From Noviherbaspirillum malthae (GTDB taxonomy: Bacteria > Pseudomonadota > Gammaproteobacteria > Burkholderiales > Burkholderiaceae_D), in NCBI RefSeq assembly GCF_015352985.1, contig NZ_JACYXF010000011.1, positions 1 through 64,000 on the forward strand: a stretch of DNA of 64,000 bases, read 5' to 3'. The position numbers were made by a program, and so were the translations under genes. The first letter of the stretch is position 1; each line of letters starts with the position of its first letter. The notes under the pieces were generated by a model. That model worked only from the letters and a program-made list of their open reading frames with translations. It searched no databases and had not been told where the DNA came from. Below are positions 19,538-28,435 of the stretch, in pieces.

Positions 19538-19564
19538 AAAAAAAGGGTTACGCGAACGTAACCC
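19538..19564 (-). terminator. Terminator of the liv operon (minus strand)
   Basis: Read on the minus strand: GGGTTACG, a TTCG tetraloop, CGTAACCC, then seven T. The 8-bp stem with a stable UUCG loop and U-tract is a strong intrinsic terminator about 125 bp past the stop of the last liv-operon gene. Confidence 0.88.
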
Positions 19565-19599
19565 TGAACTGCTGGGGAAGTTAAAACAACCGCTCCATC

Positions 19600-19634
19600 T
19601 ACTGCTTACTGCTTACTGCTTACTGCTTACTGCA
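19600..19634. repeat. Tandem heptamer repeat (TACTGCT)n
   Basis: Four perfect TACTGCT units and a fifth ending in A lie in tandem between the liv-operon stop and its terminator. Being in the 3' untranslated region, copy number changes would not alter a protein. Confidence 0.85.
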
Positions 19635-19689
19635 TGCTGCAAACCTGGGTCCCGGCATGAAGGGCCTGCACGTTGATTCTTCCAAATGC

Positions 19690-20841
19690 TCAGCGCAGCA
19701 ACCGCCCTTCCCTGCCGATTACCGTAATCTCCACGAAGCGCGAACCGATGCGGCTGGTCGGTGAAAAACGTACCGAAAAACCGCCGGTGTCGTAGTTATC
19801 CAGCGTCTCCAGCGAGCGGATCACTTTCTCCCGCGTCGGATTCGCCCCTGCGCGCCTCAAGCCCTCGACCAGCACCTTGGCGCCGATGAATTCCTCGAAG
19901 CTGGTGTAAGACAGCTCGGCTCCCGCCGGCGCGTGCTTCTTCATCGCCTGCTGGTATTCCTTCGCGATCGCCGTCGATGCGGTGAACGGGTACGGCATCA
20001 CCTGCGCCACGCCGATGCCCCGTGCCTGTTCCGGGCCGATCAGCCGCGCGATCTCGCGCGGATTGACCACCGAGATGTTCACCAGCTGCGCCACCGTCGA
20101 TGCCGAACGCATCTGCTTGCTGAAGGCGGCGGTGCTCTTGTTCACCGAAATCATCACCACCGCCTGCGGGTTCGCCTTGGACAGCGCCTTCACCGCTTCG
20201 GTAACGTTGTCGGTATTCTTTTCGTAGGCGCCGGTGCCGGCCAGCTCCAGCCCGCGCTTCTTCAATGCCGCTTCCACGCCCGCCAGCCCGGCCCGTCCGA
20301 ACGGGTCATCCTGATACATGACGCCGATGCGCTTCATGTTCAGCATCGCCAGCTGGTTGACGATGCCTTCCGCCTCATCCGCATAGCCGGCGCGGATGTG
20401 GAAGATGTAGGGGTTGAACGGCGTGCGCAGCACCTCGCCGCCGGTGTAAGGCGCCACCAGCGCAATGTTCGCCTGCTCCAGCACTTTCTGGCTGAGCAGT
20501 TCGGCGACATTGCCGGTGCCGGCGAAGCCGATCAGCGCCATCGCGCCATCCCTGTCGATGACTTCGCGCGTCAGCCTGACCGTTTCCTCGACCTTGTAGC
20601 CATCATCCTTGACCACGTGGCGGATCTTCCTGCCATGGATGCCGCCCTGCTCGTTGACCTGCTCGAAATACACCTTGGCGCCGAGCACCATTTCCCGGCC
20701 GGTGTCGGCCAGCACTCCGCTCAAGGGAGCTACCTGGCCGATGACGATGTCATTCGCGCTTGCCGCGCTCATTGCAAAAGATGCTGCAAATACCGTTGCG
20801 AACCATCCTGCTGCCAACCGACACCAGCCCGGTAGTTCCAT
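19690..20841 (-). CDS. ABC transporter periplasmic binding protein (LivK-like), second in operon
   Basis: The 383-residue type I periplasmic binding protein has a signal peptide (about 1-29, ending MSAASA). It begins NDIVIGQVAPLSGVLADTGREMVLGAKVYFEQVN, the family's ligand-binding opening, with GIHGRKIRHVVKDDGYKVEETV next. Such proteins deliver branched-chain amino acids, amides or aromatic acids to LivHM. It differs clearly from the other binding protein of the cluster at 23132-24346, so the transporter may accept two substrate sets. It is the last gene of the operon and starts 4 bp after the LivM stop. Confidence 0.92.
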   Translation of the reverse strand: MELPGWCRLAAGWFATVFAASFAMSAASANDIVIGQVAPLSGVLADTGREMVLGAKVYFEQVNEQGGIHGRKIRHVVKDDGYKVEETVRLTREVIDRDGAMALIGFAGTGNVAELLSQKVLEQANIALVAPYTGGEVLRTPFNPYIFHIRAGYADEAEGIVNQLAMLNMKRIGVMYQDDPFGRAGLAGVEAALKKRGLELAGTGAYEKNTDNVTEAVKALSKANPQAVVMISVNKSTAAFSKQMRSASTVAQLVNISVVNPREIARLIGPEQARGIGVAQVMPYPFTASTAIAKEYQQAMKKHAPAGAELSYTSFEEFIGAKVLVEGLRRAGANPTREKVIRSLETLDNYDTGGFSVRFSPTSRIGSRFVEITVIGREGRLLR

Positions 20842-20845
20842 GATG

Positions 20846-21859
20846 CTATCCCTCCATTGTCTTCATCACCGGTGCTGACATGGGCGCAGCCGCGGGCTTG
20901 CGCCGCTTCGAAAACTCGAGCAGCTCGCCGACGATGCCGCGGCGGAAGGCCAGCACGCAGACAATGAAGATGAAGCCGGTCACGATGGTCACCGATTCGC
21001 CGATCGAACGGAACCACTCGATGCCGCTGACCGCAGCCAGGAAGTTGCCGAAGTCGCCCAGCTTGTTTTCCAGTGCGATGATCAGGATCGCGCCGACGAT
21101 CGGGCCGCTCAGCGTGCCGAGGCCGCCTACCAGCGTCATCAGCACCACCAGGCCGGACATCGACCAGTGCACGTCGGTAAGCGTCTCGAAACCGAGCACC
21201 ACGGTCTTGGTCGCCCCGGCCAGGCCTGCCAGCGCGCCGGACAGCACGAAGGCGAGCAGCTTGTACTTGTCGACGTCGTAACCGAGCGAGATCGCGCGCG
21301 GCTCGTTTTCCTTGATGGCCTTGAGCACCTGGCCGAAAGGCGAATGCACGGTGCGGGTGATCAGCGCGAAACCTGCGATGAAGATCGCCAGCACGACGAA
21401 GTACATCGTCATGTCGCTCGACAGATCGATCATGCCGAGCAGGCTTCCCCGGGGCACGCCCTGCAGGCCGTCCTCGCCGCCGGTGAACGGCGCCTGCAGG
21501 CAGACGAAGTACAGCATCTGTGCCAGCGCCAATGTGATCATCGTGAAGTAAATGCCCTGGCGGCGAATCGCCAAACCTCCCATCACCACGCCGATCAGCG
21601 CGGCGACTGCAACGCCGGCCGCCAGGCCGATTTCAAACGGCAGGCCCATCACCTTGATCGCATGCCCCGCGACGTAACCGGCCATACCGAAGAAGGCCGC
21701 GTGGCCGAAGGACAGCAGTCCCGTGAAGCCGATCAGCAGGTTGAAGGCGCAGGCAAACAATGCGAAGCACAGCACCTTCATCAGGAACACCGGGTAGACG
21801 ACGAAGGGGGCTACCAGGGCCGCTGCCAGCGCAATCGCGTATCCGACTTTCTTGTTCAT
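20846..21859 (-). CDS. Branched-chain amino acid ABC transporter permease LivM-type
   Basis: The 337-residue membrane protein has about nine to ten helices. The LivM signature LLIGFTGLLSFGHAAFFGMAGYVAGHA lies near residue 40 and the EAA-like cytoplasmic loop GQVLKAIKENEPRAISLGYDVDKYKLLAF around 180-210 contacts the ATPases. ATG at 21859 is preceded by AAAGG; a GTG two codons upstream is the alternative. It lies between livH (gap about 150 bp) and the second binding protein (4 bp), all on the minus strand. Confidence 0.93.
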   Translation of the reverse strand: MNKKVGYAIALAAALVAPFVVYPVFLMKVLCFALFACAFNLLIGFTGLLSFGHAAFFGMAGYVAGHAIKVMGLPFEIGLAAGVAVAALIGVVMGGLAIRRQGIYFTMITLALAQMLYFVCLQAPFTGGEDGLQGVPRGSLLGMIDLSSDMTMYFVVLAIFIAGFALITRTVHSPFGQVLKAIKENEPRAISLGYDVDKYKLLAFVLSGALAGLAGATKTVVLGFETLTDVHWSMSGLVVLMTLVGGLGTLSGPIVGAILIIALENKLGDFGNFLAAVSGIEWFRSIGESVTIVTGFIFIVCVLAFRRGIVGELLEFSKRRKPAAAPMSAPVMKTMEG

Positions 21860-21882
21860 AATCACTACCTTTGTTGAAACCT

Positions 21883-21975
21883 GTCACTCCGAACGAAGAG
21901 TTACTGCTGCCCTTACCTGCTCACGAAAACTTTCGCAGGCAGCCCAGTTGCGCCCCGCGCCGCGTTCGGAATGAC
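21883..21975. repeat. Inverted repeat in the livH-livM gap
   Basis: GTCACTCCGAAC near 21883 and GTTCGGAATGAC near 21964 pair over 11 of 12 bases. Around the right copy a GC-rich palindrome (GTTGCGCC... / ...GGCGCAAC) is nested. The sequence GTCATTCCGAAC is a motif of dispersed bacterial repeats. It interrupts an otherwise compact operon and could reduce expression of the distal genes or stabilise the livH end. Confidence 0.6.
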
Positions 21976-22012
21976 GGCGCGGCGCAACCGGAGGCATTCA
22001 TCCGCAAGCGGC

Positions 22013-22897
22013 TTATTTCTCCTTGCCGAACAGGCCGGCGGGACGAATCATCAGCACGATGGCCATGATGATGAACACCACGGTGGCCGACAGCTCCGGA
22101 TAGAACACCCGCGTCAGCCCTTCAATGATGCCAAGGCCCAGGCCGGTGATGATGGAACCCATGATCGAGCCCATGCCGCCGATCACCACCACCGCAAACA
22201 CCACGATGATCAGGTTGGAGCCCATCAGCGGCGAGATCTGGATGACCGGCGCCGCAAGCACGCCGGCGAATGCCGCCAGCGCCACGCCGAAGCCGTAGGT
22301 CAGGGTCACCATCAGCGGCACGTTGATGCCGAAGGCTTCCACCAGCTTGGGGTTCTCGGTGCCGGCGCGCAGGTAGGCGCCGAGCTTGGTTTTTTCAATG
22401 ACGAACCAGGTCGCCAGGCAGACCACGATCGAGGCCACCACCACCCATGCGCGGTAGTTGGGCAGGATCATGAAGCCGAGGTTGGTTGCGCCCATCAGTG
22501 CGTCAGGCACCGAATACGGCTGGCCTGAGACGCCATAGAAGGAGCGGAACAGGCCTTCGAGCATGAGCGTGATGCCGAAGGTCAGCAGCAGGCCGTAGAG
22601 GTGGTCCAGCTTGTACAGCCAGCGCAGCATCGTCTTTTCGATCACGATGCCGAACAGGCCGACCAGGACAGGTGCGGCGATCAGCATCACCCAGTAGTTG
22701 ACGCCCAGGTAGTTCAGGCCCATCCAGGCGAGGAAAGCGCCCATCATGTACAGCGCGCCGTGTGCGAAGTTGATCACATTGAGCAGGCCGAAGATGACGG
22801 CCAGACCGAGCGACAGCATCGCATAGAACGAGCCGTTGACGAGGCCGAGCAGAAGCTGGCTCAACATTGCCTGCAGGGGGATGCCGAAGATTTCCAT
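22013..22897 (-). CDS. Branched-chain amino acid ABC transporter permease LivH-type
   Basis: The 294-residue inner-membrane protein has about eight helices. It starts MEIFGIPLQAMLSQLLLGLVNGSFYAMLSLGLAVIFGLLNVINFAHGALYMMGAF, with the NFAHG motif diagnostic of LivH, and includes the cytoplasmic loop TKLGAYLRAGTENPKLVEAFGIN. The open frame continues 54 codons upstream into the intergenic region, but the alignment and composition put the start at 22897. It follows the first binding-protein gene on the minus strand with a gap of about 235 bp. Confidence 0.93.
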   Translation of the reverse strand: MEIFGIPLQAMLSQLLLGLVNGSFYAMLSLGLAVIFGLLNVINFAHGALYMMGAFLAWMGLNYLGVNYWVMLIAAPVLVGLFGIVIEKTMLRWLYKLDHLYGLLLTFGITLMLEGLFRSFYGVSGQPYSVPDALMGATNLGFMILPNYRAWVVVASIVVCLATWFVIEKTKLGAYLRAGTENPKLVEAFGINVPLMVTLTYGFGVALAAFAGVLAAPVIQISPLMGSNLIIVVFAVVVIGGMGSIMGSIITGLGLGIIEGLTRVFYPELSATVVFIIMAIVLMIRPAGLFGKEK

Positions 22898-23131
22898 AGT
22901 CGATAAAAATTGAGGCCGATGCGAAGCGACTTGATCTTTTTCCTCTTGGTGCAGGGGATGGCGGGCATGGCGACAGAAGATCCATACAATCGGCTCAGGA
23001 AGGCTCGGCCCCCTGTCCGGCATGCCAGCCCTCCCCTGCGAGAGGAAACCGTCATTCACGACTGCATCGAGCGTGAAACACGACCCGGCGATGCAAGATC
23101 CGCATGCACCGGGCTACGCAACTTCAGGAAC

Positions 23132-24346
23132 TTACTTCCACAGCGAGCACTTGGTCTCGGCCTTGGTGGCGTAGGCCTGGTCGCCGGGGATGGTCTGCAC
23201 GACCTTGTAGTAATCCCACGGATACTTCGATTCGGCCTTCGATTTCACCTGCATCAGGTACATGTCATGCACCATGCGGCCGTCGGGGCGGATCACGCCA
23301 TTCTTGGCAAACACGTCGTTGATCTTGGTGTTCTTCAGGTGCGCCATGACCTTGTCGGCATCGTCGCCGCCGACTGCCTTGACCGCTGCCAGGTACTGCG
23401 CGGTGACCGAGTAGTCGGCTGCGTGCAGCATGGTCGGCATGCGCTTGATCTTGTCGAAGAACTTCTTCGACCAGGCGCGTGTTTCCGGATTCTGGTCCCA
23501 GTACCAGCCGTCGGTCAGGTACATGCCTTGTGTCAGGTCCAGGCCGAGCGAGTGGACGTCGGTGATGAACATCAGCAGGCCGGCCAGCTTGGCGGACTTG
23601 GTGATGCCGAACTCGTTGGCGGCCTTGATCGCATTGATGGTGTCGCCGCCGGCATTGGCCAGGCCGACGATCTGTGCCTTGGACGACTGCGCCTGCAGCA
23701 GGAAGGACGAGAAGTCGGACGCCGACAGCGGATGCTTGACCGCGCCCAGCACCTTGCCGCCGGAAGCCTTGACCACGTCGGCGGTATCCTTCTCCAGCGA
23801 AGCGCCGAACGCATAGTCGGCGGTCAGGAAGTACCAGTCCTTGCCGCCCTGCTTGACCAGCGCGGAACCGGTGCCGCGTGCCAGCGCGATGGTGTCGTAG
23901 GCATAGTGAACGGTGTACGGCGAGCAGTCTTCATTGGTCAGGCGGGCCGTGCCTGCGCCGACCGAGAAGAACACCTTTTTCTTTTCGGCTGCGATCTTGG
24001 CCATCGCCAGGTTGGCGCCGGAGTTGGTGCCGCCGATCAACATGTCCACGCCCTGCTGGTCGAACCATTCGCGCGCCTTGGAAGCGGCGATGTCGGCCTT
24101 GTTCTGGTGATCGGCCACGACGAATTCGATCTTCTTGCCGTTGATGCTGCCGCCTGCGTCGGCGATCGCCATCTTCACGGCTTCGGCGCCTGCCGGACCG
24201 TCGACGTCGGCATACACGCCGGACATGTCGGTCAGCAGACCGATCTTGATCACATCGCCGGATACCTGCGCGGACGCTGTGGCAGCGAAGCCTGCGGAAA
24301 ATGCGGTTGCGACGGCGAGCGAGATCACTTTGGCCTTGAGTTTCAT
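23132..24346 (-). CDS. ABC transporter periplasmic binding protein (urea/amide/branched-chain type)
   Basis: The 404-residue protein has a signal peptide ending ATASA-QVSG. The mature part begins DVIKIGLLTDMSGVYADVDGPAGAEAVKMAIADAGGSINGKKIEFVVADHQNKADIA. It belongs to the type I binding-protein group that serves LivFGHM-like importers, and its GPAGAEAV...HQNKAD pattern is the version often tied to aliphatic amides or aromatic acids. The C-terminus (ETKCSLWK) has one Cys that could pair with that in NEDCSPY. It lies between livF and livH. As the abundant component it may have its own promoter or processed end; the flanking gaps are 60 and 235 bp. Confidence 0.92.
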   Translation of the reverse strand: MKLKAKVISLAVATAFSAGFAATASAQVSGDVIKIGLLTDMSGVYADVDGPAGAEAVKMAIADAGGSINGKKIEFVVADHQNKADIAASKAREWFDQQGVDMLIGGTNSGANLAMAKIAAEKKKVFFSVGAGTARLTNEDCSPYTVHYAYDTIALARGTGSALVKQGGKDWYFLTADYAFGASLEKDTADVVKASGGKVLGAVKHPLSASDFSSFLLQAQSSKAQIVGLANAGGDTINAIKAANEFGITKSAKLAGLLMFITDVHSLGLDLTQGMYLTDGWYWDQNPETRAWSKKFFDKIKRMPTMLHAADYSVTAQYLAAVKAVGGDDADKVMAHLKNTKINDVFAKNGVIRPDGRMVHDMYLMQVKSKAESKYPWDYYKVVQTIPGDQAYATKAETKCSLWK

Positions 24347-24409
24347 AACTTCTCCTCTGTTGTGGGTCGTGTCGGTTGGTGCGTTGTTATTGCGTTATTG
24401 GTATGTCGA

Positions 24410-25120
24410 TCAGACACCGAGCAGCTCGTTGAGCACCGGCATCTTCGATTCCAGTTCGGATGCAGCGAAAGACTCGACGATGTGTCCATGCTCCATCACG
24501 TAAAACCGGTCCGCCAGGGGTGCGGCAAACCGGAAATTCTGTTCCACCATGACGATGGTGTAGCCCTTGGCCTTGAGCATGGTGATCATGCGGGCCAGTG
24601 CCTGCACGATGACCGGCGCCAGGCCTTCGGAAATTTCGTCCAGCAGGAGCAGCTTGGCGCCGGTGCGCAGGATGCGTGCTACCGCCAGCATCTGCTGTTC
24701 GCCGCCCGACAGGCGCGTGCCCTGGCTGTGGCGGCGCTCTTCCAGGTTGGGGAAGATTTCATAGATCTCGTCGATCGTCATGCCCTTGGAGGACTTCGAG
24801 ACCAGCGGTGGCAGCATCAGGTTTTCCTCGGCCGACAGCGACGAGAAGATGCCCCGCTCTTCCGGGCAGTAGCCCAGGCCAAGATGCGCTACCTTGTGCG
24901 TCGGCAGGCCGATCGATTCTGTGCCGTTGATCTTGATCGATCCCTTGCGGGCTCCGGTCAGGCCCATGATCGCGCGCAGCGTCGTGGTGCGTCCGGCGCC
25001 GTTGCGGCCGAGCAGCGTGACGACCTCGCCCTGCTTCACTTCCAGGTTGACGTCGTGCAGGATGTGCGACTCGCCGTACCATGCCTTGAGATTGCGGATT
25101 TCGAGTGCTGCTGCGGCCAT
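24410..25120 (-). CDS. ABC transporter ATP-binding protein LivF-type
   Basis: The 236-residue ATPase has Walker A GRNGAGRTT at about 38-46, Q-loop region, signature LSGGEQQM near 138, Walker B LLLLDEISEGLAP and the H-loop replaced by the usual VEQN of LivF. Unusually, the Walker A Lys is Arg. Some LivF homologues carry this change naturally, so the protein is not necessarily inactive. ATG at 25120 overlaps the livG stop by one base (TGATG), so translation is coupled. LivF pairs with LivG to drive LivHM. Confidence 0.93.
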   Translation of the reverse strand: MAAAALEIRNLKAWYGESHILHDVNLEVKQGEVVTLLGRNGAGRTTTLRAIMGLTGARKGSIKINGTESIGLPTHKVAHLGLGYCPEERGIFSSLSAEENLMLPPLVSKSSKGMTIDEIYEIFPNLEERRHSQGTRLSGGEQQMLAVARILRTGAKLLLLDEISEGLAPVIVQALARMITMLKAKGYTIVMVEQNFRFAAPLADRFYVMEHGHIVESFAASELESKMPVLNELLGV

Positions 25121-25893
25121 CAATGTGCTCCTTCGAGTTGCCCGGAGGTGGTGCCCATGTAGGCTTCCATGACCTGCGGATTGCTTGATACTTCCTGGTA
25201 CGTGCCTTCAGCCAGCAGCGCGCCGCGCTGAAGAACGGAAATCTTGTCGCAGATGCCGGACACCACGCTCATGTTGTGTTCCACCATCAGGATGGTGCGG
25301 CCGGCCGAGACCTTCTTGATCAGGTCGGTGACGCGGTGCACGTCTTCATGGCCCATGCCCTGCGTCGGCTCGTCGAGCAGCATCAGCTCCGGCTCCATGC
25401 CGAGCGTGGTGGCGATCTCCAGCGCACGCTTGCGGCCATAGGGCAGATCGACGGTGACGGTATCGGCGAAACTTTCCAGGTCGACTTCCGCCAGCAGCTG
25501 CATCGCGCGGTCGTTGAGGCGGTTCAGCGTGCGCTCGCTCTTCCAGAAATGGAAGGAGGTGCCGAGGCCGCGCTGCAGGCCGATGCGTACGTTTTCCAGC
25601 ACGGTCAGGTGGGGAAACACGGCGGAGATCTGGAACGAGCGGATCACGCCGCGATGCGCGATCTGCTCCGGCGCCAGCGACGTGATGTCGTCGCCGTTGT
25701 AGAGGATCTTGCCCGCGGTCGGCGTCAGGAATTTCGTCAGCAGATTGAAGAAGGTGGTCTTCCCCGCACCGTTCGGGCCGATCAGGGCGTGGATGGACCC
25801 GCGCTTGACCTTGAAGTTGACGTCGTTTACTGCGATGAAACCCTTGAACCCCTTGGTCAGGTTCTGCGTTTCGAGTATGACTTCGCTTGCCAT
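25120..25893 (-). CDS. ABC transporter ATP-binding protein LivG-type
   Basis: The 257-residue ATPase has a standard Walker A GPNGAGKTT (about 37-45), the LivG feature GVIRSFQISAVFPHLTVLENV, a degenerate signature (LPYGRKRALEIA) usual in LivG, and Walker B LMLLDEPTQGMGHED followed by the VEHNMSVV switch. CTGGAGAA precedes the ATG at 25893; the 44-codon upstream extension is not supported. It is the first gene of the minus-strand order livG-livF-binding protein-livH-livM-binding protein. Confidence 0.94.
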   Translation of the reverse strand: MASEVILETQNLTKGFKGFIAVNDVNFKVKRGSIHALIGPNGAGKTTFFNLLTKFLTPTAGKILYNGDDITSLAPEQIAHRGVIRSFQISAVFPHLTVLENVRIGLQRGLGTSFHFWKSERTLNRLNDRAMQLLAEVDLESFADTVTVDLPYGRKRALEIATTLGMEPELMLLDEPTQGMGHEDVHRVTDLIKKVSAGRTILMVEHNMSVVSGICDKISVLQRGALLAEGTYQEVSSNPQVMEAYMGTTSGQLEGAH

Positions 25894-26036
25894 GCTTTTT
25901 CTCCAGTGTTGCTGCCGAATCTGTCGCACTGCGCTGTGGCCGTGCGTTGACTTGCTTGAATCCTGCAGGCGGCGCGAACTGCTGTTGTCCGCCGGTTTAT
26001 TTCGTTCACTACCTGTGATCGTCACGAACCTTTTCG

Positions 26037-26134
26037 CTCCCTCCCCTTCAAGGGGAGGGTTGGGGTGGGGATGGGTTTAGGTGCCGAATTTGAAACCCAT
26101 CCCCATCCCAACCTTCCCCTTGAAGGGGAAGGAG
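26037..26134. repeat. Intergenic inverted repeat, type A, copy 2
   Basis: The left arm (about 26037-26077) is identical over roughly 42 bp to copy 1 at 9131. The right arm (26093-26134) is its near-perfect reverse complement, better preserved than in copy 1. Each arm has an inner hairpin (CTCCCCTTCAAGGGGAG). It lies just downstream of the 3HB-oligomer hydrolase gene and upstream of livG. Confidence 0.85.
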
Positions 26135-26170
26135 TATTCAAGGCCTTGACTACCTTTGGCGGTTAATCAC

Positions 26171-28306
26171 TCACTCCGGAATCGTCACGGTGTTATTCGC
26201 AAACCCGATCTGATTCCCCGCCGCCGGTGTCGCCTGGATCGGCGGCACGTTGGCTGCCGTGATCGCCGGCGCCGCGCCCGCTGTGCCGCCGCGCGGCACG
26301 GTGCGCACTACCTGGCTCGGCGGCAGCGCCGCGCCATTTTTCAGATGCGCATACATCATGTTCATCGCCTGGATGTGATAGCGATGGATCGGGATCAGGC
26401 GTGAGTCATATCCCGGGAAACCGAGGAAGGCATCGAAGTGGTTGGCGTTGGTGATCTCGATGTACGACAGCTTGCTTGCCGCGCCTTCGGCCGCCTTGTT
26501 GGCTGCGAAGTAGGCACGCGAGTTGTGGTTCACCGGAATCAGCGCATCGTTGCGGCCGTGGACGATGATTGCCGGCTTGCCGCGCAGGTTGCCGTTGCGC
26601 AGGACTTCACGCATGCCGGCGCGTACGCGGTCCGAGTTCGCCAGTGCCTGGCCGGTGAGCGGCTGGCCGGTAGTGATGTCGGTGCCGGTGGCCAGGTTGC
26701 GCAGACAGATCGCGCCGTCGATGTTGTAGTCCGCAACGCCGGTCGAGGGCGATACCGAGAAGGCATCGGCAACCGGGCCGCCCACGGCATTGTTGTTCAC
26801 CAGGCTGATGCCGCCGCTCGGGGTGCCGTTGCCGGTAGCGAACAGCTGGGCTTCCTGCGCCGCGGTCAATGTCGTCAGCGCGCCGGTGGTAGCGACTGTC
26901 GGTGCAAAGCTGTAGCCGCACACGTTGTCCCTGACGCTGAACTTGCCGTACATGTTGGCGTAGTAAGGCGCGAGGATGGCGTAGGTGCCGTAGTGGCTGG
27001 CCTGGAGCAGATCGCTGTCGCTTTCGAAGCCGGCTTCGCGCAGCTTCTGCAGCGACTCGTCCGCCTGCGCGGCGACCGTCGTGGCAGTCAGCAAGCCCTT
27101 GGCCCGCAGCGATGCGCAGCGGTTGGTCGCGAGTGCCGGGCTGATCAGCGTGGACAGCATCGGCGACGACGTCAGCGAAGACGACAGCACCGCGCAAGGC
27201 TGGTACAGGTTGCCGATGGTGAGCGTGTCATACAGGCCCAGACCGGCGCGTGTTACCGGCGTATTGCCGCGGCGGATGCTGAGCGCAGGATTGAGTGCAA
27301 CCTCGGTCACCGGCTCGGACACGGCGACGCCGTCGATCAGGCCGCGCGTATCCTGCTCGGCTGCGAGGATCGCCGCACCGCCGCCGTTGGAGGCGCTCGA
27401 AGCGATGACCAGCGTGTTGGCCGGCGTGATGGTGTTGAGGCGGCTGGTGCCGTCGCGCGCGACATCGCCGAACTTGTCGTTCAGTGCGTAAAACGCGAAC
27501 TCGACGGCCTGCAGCGTGTATTTGCCCCAATCCTTCTCGGAGTTCTGCTGCGAATGCGCCTGCTTGAGGGCGAAGCGGTTCGGCGTCGCTGTATTGAAGG
27601 CGGCCAGTTCCGCTGCAGTGAGATTGGCGGTGAAATTGGAATTCTTGCCTGCTGCGGCCGCAGTCGAACGCGTGCCGTTGATCAGGTTGACGGTATTGGC
27701 CTGCAGGTTATGGAAGCCCATGCCGCTACCCTTGTCGGTGTAGGCCACCGCGCATTTCTGCTTGAGGCCCCAGTCGCCGGCCGTGCCGATCGCGCCGTAC
27801 ACGCCGCGCGAACCGGAGGACGTCGCGGTCACGATGCAAGGGTTGGCCTTGTCGAAATTGGCCGGGATCTGCACCATCATCGTCACGTTGACCTGCCCTG
27901 TGTCGTCATCGGCATAGGCGATGTATTCGTCGCCGGCGATCCTGCCCTCGCCCAGCGTGGCATTGCCTGCATTGTCGACGTTCGGGCCGTAGAGTGTGCC
28001 GTAGCCGCCGTTGGCGCTGGGGTCGATCAGGGCGCGGTAGTTCGAGTAGATGGCGGCGCGGCGCAGCTCCACCGCCGTCGGATTGGCCGGGTCGGCATAG
28101 GTCGGCGCAGCGCCTGCCAGGCCGGTGCGGCCCAGGCCCGCAGTCAGCAGGTCGTTGCTGACGCCGTCATAGCTGGTCTTCTGCACATTACCGAGATAGC
28201 TCGGCTTGGCGTTGAGATTTTCGGGCGGCGCATCCGAACCGCCGCATCCGGCCAGTATGCCGGCCGCGACGACCGAGGTGAAACCGATTCTTTTACGTAT
28301 TGCCAT
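26171..28306 (-). CDS. D-(-)-3-hydroxybutyrate oligomer hydrolase (lipoprotein)
   Basis: The 711-residue enzyme belongs to the 3HB-oligomer hydrolase family, which splits 3-hydroxybutyrate oligomers into monomers during PHB breakdown. The N-terminus has a lipobox (GILAGC, Cys21), so the mature protein is probably lipid-anchored or exported. The nucleophile is likely Ser306 in ASNGGG, the position of the active-site Ser in characterised relatives. A C-terminal IIVHGRNDALIPVNHNSRAYF and NANHFDAF supply the Asp and His of an alpha/beta hydrolase triad. The length matches the family. It lies downstream of an SDR gene on the same strand, 129 bp away, and close to a sigma-54 activator, suggesting shared regulation. 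Confidence 0.9.
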   Translation of the reverse strand: MAIRKRIGFTSVVAAGILAGCGGSDAPPENLNAKPSYLGNVQKTSYDGVSNDLLTAGLGRTGLAGAAPTYADPANPTAVELRRAAIYSNYRALIDPSANGGYGTLYGPNVDNAGNATLGEGRIAGDEYIAYADDDTGQVNVTMMVQIPANFDKANPCIVTATSSGSRGVYGAIGTAGDWGLKQKCAVAYTDKGSGMGFHNLQANTVNLINGTRSTAAAAGKNSNFTANLTAAELAAFNTATPNRFALKQAHSQQNSEKDWGKYTLQAVEFAFYALNDKFGDVARDGTSRLNTITPANTLVIASSASNGGGAAILAAEQDTRGLIDGVAVSEPVTEVALNPALSIRRGNTPVTRAGLGLYDTLTIGNLYQPCAVLSSSLTSSPMLSTLISPALATNRCASLRAKGLLTATTVAAQADESLQKLREAGFESDSDLLQASHYGTYAILAPYYANMYGKFSVRDNVCGYSFAPTVATTGALTTLTAAQEAQLFATGNGTPSGGISLVNNNAVGGPVADAFSVSPSTGVADYNIDGAICLRNLATGTDITTGQPLTGQALANSDRVRAGMREVLRNGNLRGKPAIIVHGRNDALIPVNHNSRAYFAANKAAEGAASKLSYIEITNANHFDAFLGFPGYDSRLIPIHRYHIQAMNMMYAHLKNGAALPPSQVVRTVPRGGTAGAAPAITAANVPPIQATPAAGNQIGFANNTVTIPE

Positions 28307-28326
28307 GTGTCTCGCTCCTTGAATTG

Positions 28327-28346
28327 ATCGGCCTTCATTGGCCGAT
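28327..28346 (-). other. Stem-loop in the 5' region of the oligomer hydrolase gene
   Basis: ATCGGCC and GGCCGAT pair around a 6-nt loop, 20-40 bp ahead of the hydrolase start and after the SDR stop. Without a U-tract it is not a standard terminator; it could be a processing or stabilising element in a shared transcript. Confidence 0.4.
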
Positions 28347-28435
28347 GCATTGTGGTTTTTCTACGGAACTACCTACTGCAAAACATGCATGAATTCGATG
28401 GCATCCCTTGTGTCCGTGAATGTTCTGTGAATGGC

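Noticed and set aside
19600-19634. CRISPR-like array
   Set aside because: These are seven-base direct tandem repeats without spacers; no cas genes are near.
28327-28346. Terminator between SDR and oligomer hydrolase
   Set aside because: The hairpin has no U-tract in the direction of transcription, so it is listed only as a stem-loop.
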